This document shows, in pieces, positions 1-8,008 of a DNA stretch of 51,253 nt; position 1 is the stretch's first letter, and each line of letters begins with the position of its first letter. Both the position numbers and the translations under genes were made by a program. Origin of the DNA: JBCBSS01 sp039819065 (GTDB taxonomy: Bacteria > Bacteroidota > Bacteroidia > Cytophagales > Cyclobacteriaceae); contig JBCBSS010000041.1 of assembly GCA_039819065.1 (NCBI GenBank), forward strand, positions 1 to 51,253, written 5' to 3'. Under the pieces are notes generated by a model that saw only the letters and a program-made list of their open reading frames with translations, did no database searches and was not told the origin of the DNA.

Positions 1-41
1 CTTCTAATACGTTATGATTGTTAGATTATGTATATATAAGT

Positions 42-56
42 ACTGGTATAACCAGT
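42..56. promoter_or_regulatory. Palindrome upstream of the TetR gene, candidate operator
   Basis: ACTGGT, a 3-base spacer ATA, then ACCAGT form a perfect 6-bp inverted repeat ending 46 bases before the ATG of the TetR-family gene. TetR repressors commonly bind such sites in their own promoters, so autoregulation is the natural reading. No second copy was noticed in the window, and the assignment rests on position and symmetry only. Confidence 0.4.
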
Positions 57-102
57 TCTTAACGCATTTCGTTATTGCCAAACCTAATTAAAACGTGCTG
101 AT

Positions 103-741
103 ATGAAGACCCGGGAGAGAATATTGGAAGAAGCGCTAAAACTCTTTAATGAGCAAGGGGTTAGTACGGTTTCTAGCAAGACCATCAGCCAGGAAATGGG
201 CATCAGTTACGGTAATCTCTGCTACCATTTTCCCAAGAAAGATGACATCATCCTAGAGCTGTACCTGAGTATGCAGAAGGAGGTCGATGAGCAATTCAAG
301 AATATTGAAAAGGAAATATTTGAATTCGACTTCATGTTAATGAGTCTTGGCAAACTCATGGGCGTATTCTATAAGTACAAATTCATCTTTTTGGGCTTCT
401 CCAGAGTTAATCGCCGGTTTGATGAAATTAAAAGACATGCACAGCAACAGTTTGAAAAACGCAAGACCATCCTTCGCAACCTCACTAACTTCCTGATCGC
501 AAAGGGCTACGTTAAATATGAAAAGATCGAAGGGCATTATGAGAAATTCATCCACGGCCTCCTCATCTTATTCAATTCATGGATCACTGATTCTGAGTTC
601 TTTTATAAGGGCAAACCTGAAGAAAAGATTTCGTACTATCTGGAGCTGTTATTTAGTATTATTCGACCTACCCTCACATCTGAAGGTGCTAAAGCTTTCG
701 CCAAGGTGTATGAGTCAGAGGAGTTCTTGAAGTTTCAATAA
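103..741 (+). CDS. TetR/AcrR family transcriptional regulator
   Basis: The 212-residue protein has a typical TetR N-terminus: helices over residues 1-20, then a helix-turn-helix around residues 25-47 containing ISQEMGISYGNLCYHF, the usual recognition-helix pattern with the Y-H-F end. The C-terminal ~160 residues are helical and would form the ligand-binding and dimerisation domain; the ligand cannot be told from sequence. It stands alone, with a palindrome at 42-56 that may be its operator. The nearest downstream gene is 386 bases away and has its own promoter, so it is probably not co-transcribed. The family call is secure; the regulated genes are unknown. Confidence 0.9.
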   Translation: MKTRERILEEALKLFNEQGVSTVSSKTISQEMGISYGNLCYHFPKKDDIILELYLSMQKEVDEQFKNIEKEIFEFDFMLMSLGKLMGVFYKYKFIFLGFSRVNRRFDEIKRHAQQQFEKRKTILRNLTNFLIAKGYVKYEKIEGHYEKFIHGLLILFNSWITDSEFFYKGKPEEKISYYLELLFSIIRPTLTSEGAKAFAKVYESEEFLKFQ

Positions 742-1127
742 GCATCCTTCGCTGCTAGTCAATTATATCGTTTAATCTACTTCCTCAGTGATAATCTATC
801 TCATACATGCTATGATAAAATAGCTATTTGCTTCTCTACCGACCTATTTCTTACAACCTGTGAAGCCTTTTACCAGAAAATGTAAAAAACCTTACTATCC
901 ATTCGATTTGTAATAAGTGAGCTTTTATTAATCCAAAATAGGACAAGTTTAGCGGCCGAAACTGGTGATTAGCCCTGTATGTTCGCCTCTTTCATTCGAC
1001 TTTAAGTACCTGAATTACAGAAAGATGAGTAAAAACTTACCACCTATTGTCTGTAAACTGACATTCATCTACTTTTGTGAAGTCTATTAGTAACAATTAG
1101 TAATTTTTTTAACTCAATTTTTTAGCT
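742..1127. other. Intergenic region with one promoter
   Basis: There is no open frame of note on either strand. Apart from the promoter at 1047-1077 for the downstream barrel gene, I see only a short AT palindrome (AAATAGCTATTT, 818-829). Confidence 0.6.
1047..1077 (+). promoter_or_regulatory. Bacteroidetes-type promoter for the outer-membrane barrel gene
   Basis: TTG at 1047-1049 and TACTTTTG at 1070-1077 match the Bacteroidetes -33 (TTG) and -7 (TAnnTTTG) elements, separated by 20 bases, the expected spacing. The ATG at 1128 lies 50 bases downstream. Confidence 0.65.
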
Positions 1128-1724
1128 ATGAAGAAATTTTTTATGGTTGCCGTAGTGGCATTAGTTGTGGCTACAACATCACAAGCTCAGGAATACAGAC
1201 CTTTTAAAGTAGGTTTAGGATTTGGTTATGCCAGCCCAGCCGGTGAAGGTTCCCGAGGTGGTGTGCTTCTCTATCTTGAGCCTGCCTACAGAGTAAGTGA
1301 TCAGATTTCAGTAGGTCTAAGATTAGAAAGTGCTATCATGGGAAGAGCCATCGGTAATGAAGACGGTGCCGACATTGATCTTTCAGGTAACGGTTCTTAC
1401 ACTGTAAACGGGCAGTATTATTTGGGAAATGGTACTTTCAGACCATTAGTAGGTTTAGGCCTTGGTATCTATTCTCTAGCCAACATTTCTCTGACTACTG
1501 ATGTATCAGGAAGTTCAGGTGAGATATCAGCAGGTTCTGAATTTGGATTCTATCCTAGAGTAGGTTTTGATCTGGGCCACTTCAATTTCAGCATTGATTA
1601 CAACATCATTCCTTCCTCAACTAACCAAGTTGAATTTACTACAGGAAACCCGGAAGAAGTCGAAGTAAAAAACAGCTACTTAGGTGTTAGATTTGGTTTC
1701 TCAATCGGTGGAGGAAGAAACTAG
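1128..1724 (+). CDS. Small outer-membrane beta-barrel protein
   Basis: The 198-residue protein starts with a clear signal peptide (MKKFFMVAVVALVVATTSQAQ, cut after AQA/Q near residue 20). The rest alternates aromatic/hydrophobic and small/polar residues in glycine-rich strands (such as VGLGFGYASPAGEG), as in the 8-10-stranded barrels of the OMP_b-brl type. The last strand ends in YLGVRFGFSIGGGRN, close to but not exactly the usual terminal aromatic. A good promoter lies upstream and a bidirectional terminator follows, so it is monocistronic. The role (porin, structural, adhesion) cannot be told. Confidence 0.85.
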   Translation: MKKFFMVAVVALVVATTSQAQEYRPFKVGLGFGYASPAGEGSRGGVLLYLEPAYRVSDQISVGLRLESAIMGRAIGNEDGADIDLSGNGSYTVNGQYYLGNGTFRPLVGLGLGIYSLANISLTTDVSGSSGEISAGSEFGFYPRVGFDLGHFNFSIDYNIIPSSTNQVEFTTGNPEEVEVKNSYLGVRFGFSIGGGRN

Positions 1725-1743
1725 TCAGATCATATATTAAACG

Positions 1744-1770
1744 AAAAAAGGGCCTAAAAGCCCTTTTTTT
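1744..1770. terminator. Intrinsic terminator between convergent genes
   Basis: GGGC (1750-1753), loop CTAAAA, GCCC (1760-1763) followed by seven T; on the other strand the A run before the stem gives a T tract. It serves both the barrel gene and the minus-strand cassette that ends at 1780. Confidence 0.85.
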
Positions 1771-1779
1771 ATGTCTTGT

Positions 1780-2370
1780 TTATTCAAAATGGCGATAGAA
1801 AGACTTATCTGCCATAGCCAGCATTTCCTTGTCCCCACTGGTATCCCCATAGGCATGAATCTCCTCGTATTGCGATAAGTCAATCTCGGCTTTGACCCGA
1901 TTTACCTTTTCTGGCCCATGACAATTCTTACCATCAATTTTACCCGTTATTTTACCGGCTTCCGACGATAACCTGGTTGCCAATATTTCTATGTCCATCG
2001 CATCGGCCCACGGCTTGACCCAGTAATCAGATGAAGCGGTAACTAGCACTACCCTATCTCCTGCAGCTTTGTACTCTTCTATACTCTTTTGAGCCCTTTC
2101 CCTTACCAGAGGTGGAATGACTTCTCGCGCAAATTGCTCGCCTAAGGTTCTAAACTGTTCCTCAGCCATACCACCAAAAAAGTGCTTTAGGGTGATTTCT
2201 TTTGCTCTCCAATTCGATAGAATACCCGCCTTATAGAATACCATCACAGGGCTAAGCCAAAGAAAACCTAACAGGAAACGTAGCTTTCCCCTATGGTACT
2301 TAATGATCTCCAGCATGGTATCTTTGGTGGTAATGGTGCCATCAAAGTCGAAAAGAGCCAGTTTTTTCAA
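1780..2370 (-). CDS. HAD-IB phosphatase of the pentofuranose-donor cassette
   Basis: The 196-residue SerB-like haloacid dehalogenase has all motifs: DFDGT at 8-12 (nucleophile D8, acid D10), VTAS at 110-113, K155 and GDTSGD at 175-180. A hydrophobic stretch at residues 31-50 could sit against the membrane. It overlaps the upstream reductase gene by 4 bases and is last in a four-gene operon. In the mycobacterial arabinofuranose pathway a phosphatase removes the 5-phosphate from polyprenyl-phosphoryl-5-phosphoribose, and HAD proteins next to UbiA/DprE genes (for example Azorhizobium NoeH, from memory) are thought to do this step. The HAD family is certain; the substrate is inferred from context. 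Confidence 0.85.
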   Translation of the reverse strand: MKKLALFDFDGTITTKDTMLEIIKYHRGKLRFLLGFLWLSPVMVFYKAGILSNWRAKEITLKHFFGGMAEEQFRTLGEQFAREVIPPLVRERAQKSIEEYKAAGDRVVLVTASSDYWVKPWADAMDIEILATRLSSEAGKITGKIDGKNCHGPEKVNRVKAEIDLSQYEEIHAYGDTSGDKEMLAMADKSFYRHFE

Positions 2371-3098
2371 AGCTTGAGCTTTTTGAAGATAGGTTCTGGA
2401 ATAGACTTAATGATCAGCATGACCCATCTCCACATCCAGAGCACATAGATGGTGTTCTTCTTTTTCTTATAACCTTTGTAAATGGCATTGGCTAATTGCG
2501 CAGGTTGAGCAGTCAAAGGTCCGGGCAGTTTCATACCCTCGGTCATTTTCGTATTGACAAACCCAGGTTTGACAGTTGTAACGGGAATCCCTTCCTTGAA
2601 CAGTCGGTTACGAAGCCCTTGAAGATAGGCAGTAAATCCAGCTTTGGCACTTCCATACAAGAAATTGCTTTGTCTACCCCTATCGCCTGCTACAGAGGAT
2701 ATGCCGATAATGCTGCCAGCCTTTCTTTCTATAAAGTCCATGGCTACAATATTCAAAATAGATACAGCACCATTATAGTTGGTGGCCAGCGTTCTATGCG
2801 CTAGTTCCCAGTCTTTGAAGGCATCCTCATTCTCAGTCATATAGCCAAATACACAAATGACCACATCAGGTTTGTTGGGCAACCCATTATAGAATGATGT
2901 ATGGCTTTCGTAATCCATGGCATCAAAGTCATGAACGGTAACTTCTACGTTGAAGCGTATCTTCAAGTCATTCTGGCTAGGCTCGAAGCGTTTTGCGTTT
3001 CTACCGGCCAACATAAGGTTGAAGTCTTCATTGGCAAACTTCTCAGCGCAGGCTACACCGATGTCACTACCGGCGCCTAAAATGAGCAGGTTATTCAT
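2367..3098 (-). CDS. DprE2-like short-chain dehydrogenase
   Basis: The 243-residue SDR has a dinucleotide motif GAGSDIG at residues 8-14, catalytic Ser near 134-135, and Y148 with K152 (YGSAK). The C-terminal ~25 residues (VLWMWRWVMLIIKSIPEPIFKKLKL) are hydrophobic and basic, as in DprE2-type membrane-associated reductases. DprE2 reduces the 2-keto intermediate made by DprE1 to the arabino epimer. It sits 3 bases after the DprE1-like gene and overlaps the HAD gene by 4 bases, so translation is probably coupled. The call as DprE2 rather than a generic SDR relies on its partners. Confidence 0.85.
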   Translation of the reverse strand: MNNLLILGAGSDIGVACAEKFANEDFNLMLAGRNAKRFEPSQNDLKIRFNVEVTVHDFDAMDYESHTSFYNGLPNKPDVVICVFGYMTENEDAFKDWELAHRTLATNYNGAVSILNIVAMDFIERKAGSIIGISSVAGDRGRQSNFLYGSAKAGFTAYLQGLRNRLFKEGIPVTTVKPGFVNTKMTEGMKLPGPLTAQPAQLANAIYKGYKKKKNTIYVLWMWRWVMLIIKSIPEPIFKKLKL

Positions 3099-3101
3099 GC
3101 G

Positions 3102-4439
3102 TTATACAGGTTGAAATAGTCTTTGTGATTGAACGGATTGGAATTTATACGCTGGGTTGTACTCCTTCACAATATCCAGGAACTTATCTACATTGGGGTA
3201 CGTCTTCCAAAACATTTCTCGCTCCATGCGCGCATCTTTGGAAAGGTAGATTCTCCCTTTGTGCTCCAGCACTATTTCGTCCAATTCATTCAAGAACTCA
3301 AACAGTCCTTTTTTCACTGGGAAGTCAAGGGCTAGCGTATAGCCTTTTGTTGGAAATGAAATCAATCCTTCCTGATCGCCGAACAGTTTCAGTACAGCCA
3401 GAAATGAGCCCCAACCTTTCTTATTGATTCTGGTCAATATCTTTCTTAACCCTTCTTTGCTTTCTTCCAATGGTAGTACGAACTGGTATTGTACAAACCC
3501 TTTTTTTCCATACATTTTATTCCAATGTAGAATGGCATCAAGTGGGTAGAAAAAACCGTCATAAGGTACTACGGCGTCCATCTCTTTCTTCCAATTCTTC
3601 AGGTAGTATAGCCAGTTAAAGGCTTTAATACTCAACCTATTCAGCACAAAAGGCGGAAAATAAATGGGGATAGAAAGCTTGCTCTTGTTATCAAATGTCA
3701 GCCTCTTTTCAGGCTTGATATGCTGCACTTCTTCTTCAGTGGCGTGTTCGCCCAGAATCAAAATACTACGTCCGAGATTCTTACCTGCCTTAAAGCAATC
3801 GATCCATGACATAGAATAAGTATAGTGCTCGTATTTTTGAAAGAGCTCCATAATCTCGTCCAGATTACGGGCTTTGATTTGCTTTTGGCTAATGAGACTG
3901 GATGCAATCTTCTTCAACTGGAACTTCACACTCAAGATCAACCCTGTCAACCCCATGCCACCAGCCGTAGCCCAGAAAAGGTCGGGATTAGAAGCCTTAT
4001 CGACATTGATCACCTTCCCATCGCTGGTGAGCAGTTCAAATTCCAAAACATGGTAAGAAAAGGAACCGTCTTTGTGGTGATTTTTACCATGCACATCAGA
4101 GCCGAGGGCTCCACCAACGGTGATGAATTTTGTACCTGGAGTGACTGGTAAAAACCAGCCTGCAGGCACTATTACTTCTAGAATCTTGTCTAATGTAAGT
4201 CCGGCCTGACAGTGTAGGATACCATTTTCTTTATCGAAAGCAATGATGTTCTTATACTTCAGTGTGGAAATGGTTTGGTCGGCTAATGATGCATCTCCAT
4301 AGCACCTGCCATTACCGCGAGGAATAAAAGTCTCTGGACTATCGACCAGTTTAACTGCTTCGTCCTGGTATCGAAAGTAATTCTGCTCTGCTTCGACCCA
4401 GGGATAATTACCCCAGTTCGCTATCCAATCTTTCATCAT
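3102..4439 (-). CDS. DprE1-like FAD-dependent decaprenylphosphoryl-ribose oxidase
   Basis: The 445-residue protein is a GMC/VAO-type flavoenzyme. It has PRGNGRCYGDASL (40-52), a PCMH-type FAD domain with VGGALGSDVHGKNHH (108-122), and a C-terminal YLSKDAR in which K401 matches the catalytic lysine of mycobacterial DprE1. DprE1 oxidises the 2-hydroxyl of polyprenyl-phosphoryl-ribose, the first half of the ribose-to-arabinose epimerisation. The stretch GYTLALDFP carries Ala at residue 370, where M. tuberculosis DprE1 has Cys387, by my alignment from memory. The gene overlaps the UbiA-type gene by 4 bases (ATGA). Two Met codons start it (4437-4439 and 4434-4436). The family call is strong; the exact lipid and sugar are inferred. 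Confidence 0.88.
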   Translation of the reverse strand: MMKDWIANWGNYPWVEAEQNYFRYQDEAVKLVDSPETFIPRGNGRCYGDASLADQTISTLKYKNIIAFDKENGILHCQAGLTLDKILEVIVPAGWFLPVTPGTKFITVGGALGSDVHGKNHHKDGSFSYHVLEFELLTSDGKVINVDKASNPDLFWATAGGMGLTGLILSVKFQLKKIASSLISQKQIKARNLDEIMELFQKYEHYTYSMSWIDCFKAGKNLGRSILILGEHATEEEVQHIKPEKRLTFDNKSKLSIPIYFPPFVLNRLSIKAFNWLYYLKNWKKEMDAVVPYDGFFYPLDAILHWNKMYGKKGFVQYQFVLPLEESKEGLRKILTRINKKGWGSFLAVLKLFGDQEGLISFPTKGYTLALDFPVKKGLFEFLNELDEIVLEHKGRIYLSKDARMEREMFWKTYPNVDKFLDIVKEYNPAYKFQSVQSQRLFQPV

Positions 4440-5326
4440 TTGAATATGTTGATATCAGGAAAATAAATAATCAGATAAAAACTCAATAGCCAGAGGAACA
4501 GTACCACTTGTATAAAGCGATCCTTGTAGAGTAGTTCTGTTGGAGAACCTGTGTTGTTCTCTACGATGGCCAATTGTAGGTATCTGAATATACCAGCTAT
4601 AACGAACATAGTGGTATAGTAAAGTCTGTACGTACCGAAGCGCTGTATAACCTCATCTGATAGTGTGTACAGCAAATAGGAAACGATGACTATGGCTGAA
4701 ACCAGCCCCATAGCCAGGTTCAGAAATTCCAGATTATACTTTTTGATCGATTTTCTTAGTTCTTTTCCATCTGACATCTTGATTAGAATGTCATCTCTTC
4801 GCTTGGCAACTGCAATGAATAGGGCCAAAAGGAATACCATCACCATCAACCATTCTGAGACCGGTATATTGGTAATAATTCCTCCAGACTTTACTCTCAA
4901 CACAAAACCAATGGCTACAATAAATATGTCCAGTATGGAGATATTTTTCAGGCCCATAGAATAGCCCAAATTCATAGCAAAATAGAGCAGCAATACGAAG
5001 GTGAATTTATCTCGCACTATGTAGCTCAACCCAAAGCCCACGATCAGAAGTACTGCCATGAGTATAAGCGCTGTAGGTTTGGCTACCGCTCCAGAAGCGA
5101 GAGGTCTTTTACACTTCACCGGATGGAGTTTATCCATCTCGATGTCACGGTAATCGTTTAGAATATAGATAGCGCTGGCGACAAAGCTGAATGCAATGAA
5201 ACCTAAGATCAAATCAGTATAAAGCGCCCAGTTGAAAAAGTCGCCTGAGAAGAAGAGTGGGATGAATAAAAAGCCGTTTTTAACCCACTGTTTTACCCGT
5301 ATGAGTTTAATATATTTCAATACCAA
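4436..5326 (-). CDS. UbiA-type polyprenyl-phosphate phosphoribosyltransferase
   Basis: The 296-residue integral membrane protein has about nine hydrophobic segments and two Asp-rich loops. The first, NDYRDIEMD (57-65) followed by KLHPVKCKRPLASG, is the signature of the Rv3806c branch of UbiA. The second is AVAKRRDDILIKM near residue 173. Rv3806c-type enzymes move phosphoribose from PRPP to a polyprenyl phosphate on the cytoplasmic face. It is the first gene of the minus-strand operon and overlaps the DprE1-like gene. The neighbours make this function much more likely than quinone or haem biosynthesis. Confidence 0.87.
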   Translation of the reverse strand: MVLKYIKLIRVKQWVKNGFLFIPLFFSGDFFNWALYTDLILGFIAFSFVASAIYILNDYRDIEMDKLHPVKCKRPLASGAVAKPTALILMAVLLIVGFGLSYIVRDKFTFVLLLYFAMNLGYSMGLKNISILDIFIVAIGFVLRVKSGGIITNIPVSEWLMVMVFLLALFIAVAKRRDDILIKMSDGKELRKSIKKYNLEFLNLAMGLVSAIVIVSYLLYTLSDEVIQRFGTYRLYYTTMFVIAGIFRYLQLAIVENNTGSPTELLYKDRFIQVVLFLWLLSFYLIIYFPDINIFK

Positions 5327-5381
5327 CTTAATTTACGATCGAAGCTACCAACTAATTGAGATATAAACTATTATAAAATAG

Positions 5382-5414
5382 TTTTTAGCAATTCCCTCAT
5401 TTCCCATATCTTTG
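5382..5414 (+). promoter_or_regulatory. Candidate Bacteroidetes promoter for the sulfotransferase operon
   Basis: TATCTTTG at 5407-5414 is a perfect TAnnTTTG -7 element, 26 bases before the TTG start at 5440. The -33 region is only a T-rich TTTTTAG near 5382-5388, about 19 bases away, so that half is weak. Confidence 0.45.
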
Positions 5415-5439
5415 AAACGGGGTCGAAAATTAAGAAATT

Positions 5440-6369
5440 TTGAAAGTTAACCGTGATTTATTACCTGATTTTTTAATCATAGGCGCGGGCAAATCAGGTA
5501 CCACTTCGCTCGATAATTACCTCAAGCAACACCCTGGGGTTTTTATGAGTCCCTTCAAAGAACCTAACTTTTTCGCTTACGAAAAACATAAGGCTGAAGA
5601 CTTCGATATAGCCGAATCGCGCTACCATTTTGAACATGAATCAGTTACTGATATAGAGGACTATACGGCGCTTTTTAAAGACGCTGCCCATGGTCAAATC
5701 AAAGGCGAAACTTCTAATACTTACTTGTACAGCCCTTTGACCATTGACTCGATCAAATCCCATATACCTGATACGAAGATCATCGCTATATTCAGGCAGC
5801 CGGCCGAACGGCTTTATTCCCGTTATTTACACTTGGCCAGGGAGAATATGCTACCTACCAAAGAGTTTACCGACTTGTTTGATAAAAGCACCATTTGGTG
5901 GTCAAGGCCAGACCTCATCAATGAGGGGTTCTACTACAAACATCTCTCTAAATTCTATGAGGCGTTTCCTGCCGAAAACATCAAGGTGGTGCTGTATGAA
6001 GATCTCAAAGAAGATGTTGATGCCTTGATGCGTTCTATTTATGAATTCATTGGTGTTGATAGCGACTTCAAAACGGATACAGAAACCGTCTTTAATAAGT
6101 CAGGCTTCGTGAAAAATAAGGCACTCAATAACTTGGTAGGCCCTAATGGAGTCATTATCAAAGCCGCCAAGTCCGTCGCCCCTGCATTGGCCAAGTGGGC
6201 CAGAAGTAATGACAAAATATATAACCGTTTGATGAAAACCCGTGAGTCTAACCTCTCCCGCCCTAAGTTAGACCCTGAACTCAGAAAGCGGATAGTTGAT
6301 GAAATATATATAGAAGACATCCAGCAATTAGAAAAACTAATCAACAGGAACTTATCGCATTGGTATTAA
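5440..6369 (+). CDS. PAPS-dependent sulfotransferase
   Basis: The 309-residue protein has the 5'-phosphosulfate loop GAGKSGTTS at residues 15-23 and, near residue 118, the 3'-phosphate segment FRQPAERLYSRYLHLARE, both diagnostic of the sulfotransferase fold. It would transfer sulfate from PAPS to a carbohydrate hydroxyl. It begins with TTG; no in-frame ATG precedes the PAPS loop, and a -7 element lies 26 bases upstream. It diverges from the pentofuranose-donor cassette and is followed 4 bases later by a membrane glycosyltransferase, which suggests a glycan substrate. The family is clear; the acceptor is unknown. Confidence 0.88.
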   Translation: MKVNRDLLPDFLIIGAGKSGTTSLDNYLKQHPGVFMSPFKEPNFFAYEKHKAEDFDIAESRYHFEHESVTDIEDYTALFKDAAHGQIKGETSNTYLYSPLTIDSIKSHIPDTKIIAIFRQPAERLYSRYLHLARENMLPTKEFTDLFDKSTIWWSRPDLINEGFYYKHLSKFYEAFPAENIKVVLYEDLKEDVDALMRSIYEFIGVDSDFKTDTETVFNKSGFVKNKALNNLVGPNGVIIKAAKSVAPALAKWARSNDKIYNRLMKTRESNLSRPKLDPELRKRIVDEIYIEDIQQLEKLINRNLSHWY

Positions 6370-6373
6370 TCTC

Positions 6374-8005
6374 ATGAATCGTCTATTGGCTAAGTACCCC
6401 AGGGTGCAATCTTTTCTGGAAAACAGAGGTATCAGTACAGCTGAAATATTAATTATCGTTGGCTTCGCCATGGTGCCCATTTTCTTCAACTTTCCCTACC
6501 GGGTAAACATCTTCCTTTCATGGGAAGGTGCATATAGGCTCTATCTTGGGCAAGCCCCTTACAAGGACTTCGGCATACCGATGGGGTATGGCTATTGGAT
6601 CATTCCGGCGATGTTCTTCAAAGTTTTTGGGCCTTTCCTTTCTTCTTTAATCAAAGCACAGGTATTTATTAATATCATCTCCGGTCTCTCTTTCCGCTCG
6701 ATCTTTAAGACATTAAAAGTCAATGAAGGCATACGACTCTTATCGGTGCTGGTATTTTGTCTTTCTTATTCGTTTTTCAATTTCTGGCCTTGGTATAACC
6801 ATACGGTAATTGTTTATGAGCTGGTGGCGTTGAGCTTCGCCTTGATGTACATCTTTTCAGAATCAAAGTATCGTCTGGCAGCGCTTTACCTTGCCTCGTT
6901 GTTTAGCTTCCTGTCGGTTTTCACCAAGCAAGACGGCGGCGGGATGGCCTTTATGATTGTAGGTATTCTCATTCTGGTTGACGCGATTTACCAGCGTAAG
7001 ATCAAGAGTGTATTGTTTTTCGCACTGTTTTTTGTGGTCAATGGATGCTTATTCATTCTACCGTTCATCAACCACGACTTTGGTTATTGGTTTAACTTCG
7101 GTCAGCCTCCTCACAACTCCCGGATATCTTTGGATGATTTCATCCAGATCATCATGGGAGAATCAAGATGGGAGAAGTTTTATCTATTGCTGGTAGTATT
7201 GATCATCATACGTTATCTCAAGGATTGGAAGGCATTCCTGAAAGACAAGTACCTGGTTATGTTTACGTTGGTAACCCTAGGCATCCTCGGAGAAGCGCTC
7301 ATCTTTCAGGTCACTTCTTATACACCACCTGATAACAACATTTTCTTTCACAGTTTCGCCTTTGTATTCATCATATCCAATATCAGTCTCAACATTGATT
7401 TTGCCAAGTTCAAATACATGGTGGCAGGAGGCCTCCTGATAGCGCTTTGGTGGTCTGGTGTTTACTGGAAGTATGTCGATCGCATAGTGAAGCGGGTTTT
7501 GCCGCAGACAGAGCAAAGCGATGAAGAGAAAATATCGGTCAGAACCTACGTCAAGCGTAAGAACCCAAACAACATAGGCATGGACAAGTGGGTATTTGCC
7601 AAAGGGATGAAAGCCTTTGCTAAAATCTACATGCCGGAACCGACCGCTAAAGGCATCGAAAAGCTCATGAACATGGAGGTGGTGAAGAATAAAAAAGACC
7701 TTAAGGTGCTGAATATGACAGAACTCACGCCTTTGGCTTATGAAATGGGCTATGAGTTAGAACCCGGCCTTCCACTTTGGTACCATGTCGGTGTGGGCAT
7801 GTTCGAAAAGGAAGAAGAACTATTCAAACAGCGTATCAGAGAAGGTTATTATGACATCGTCTTATTCGAGGTCATTCCCTATCTTAACAATTTCTACCCT
7901 GAAAGTGTAAGGGAGGTTTTAAAGGAACACTACGAAATGGAAGATCGCTTCCTAGCACCGCGACGACCTACCGATTCTCATATTGAGGTGTATGTGAAGG
8001 AATAA
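6374..8005 (+). CDS. GT-C-type membrane glycosyltransferase
   Basis: The 543-residue protein has a short cytoplasmic start, about ten membrane segments up to residue ~370 and a soluble C-terminal domain of ~170 residues. In the first loop SWEGAYRLYLGQAPYKDFG (49-67) has E51 where GT-C enzymes (PMT, ArnT, arabinofuranosyltransferases) carry their catalytic acidic residue, followed by the common GQxPYxDF. Such enzymes use polyprenyl-phosphate sugars on the outer face of the membrane. Its place beside the cassette for a polyprenyl-phosphate pentofuranose makes it the best candidate user of that donor. It lies 4 bases after the sulfotransferase gene. The donor is inferred and no close family was recognised. 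Confidence 0.72.
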   Translation: MNRLLAKYPRVQSFLENRGISTAEILIIVGFAMVPIFFNFPYRVNIFLSWEGAYRLYLGQAPYKDFGIPMGYGYWIIPAMFFKVFGPFLSSLIKAQVFINIISGLSFRSIFKTLKVNEGIRLLSVLVFCLSYSFFNFWPWYNHTVIVYELVALSFALMYIFSESKYRLAALYLASLFSFLSVFTKQDGGGMAFMIVGILILVDAIYQRKIKSVLFFALFFVVNGCLFILPFINHDFGYWFNFGQPPHNSRISLDDFIQIIMGESRWEKFYLLLVVLIIIRYLKDWKAFLKDKYLVMFTLVTLGILGEALIFQVTSYTPPDNNIFFHSFAFVFIISNISLNIDFAKFKYMVAGGLLIALWWSGVYWKYVDRIVKRVLPQTEQSDEEKISVRTYVKRKNPNNIGMDKWVFAKGMKAFAKIYMPEPTAKGIEKLMNMEVVKNKKDLKVLNMTELTPLAYEMGYELEPGLPLWYHVGVGMFEKEEELFKQRIREGYYDIVLFEVIPYLNNFYPESVREVLKEHYEMEDRFLAPRRPTDSHIEVYVKE

Positions 8006-8008
8006 GTA

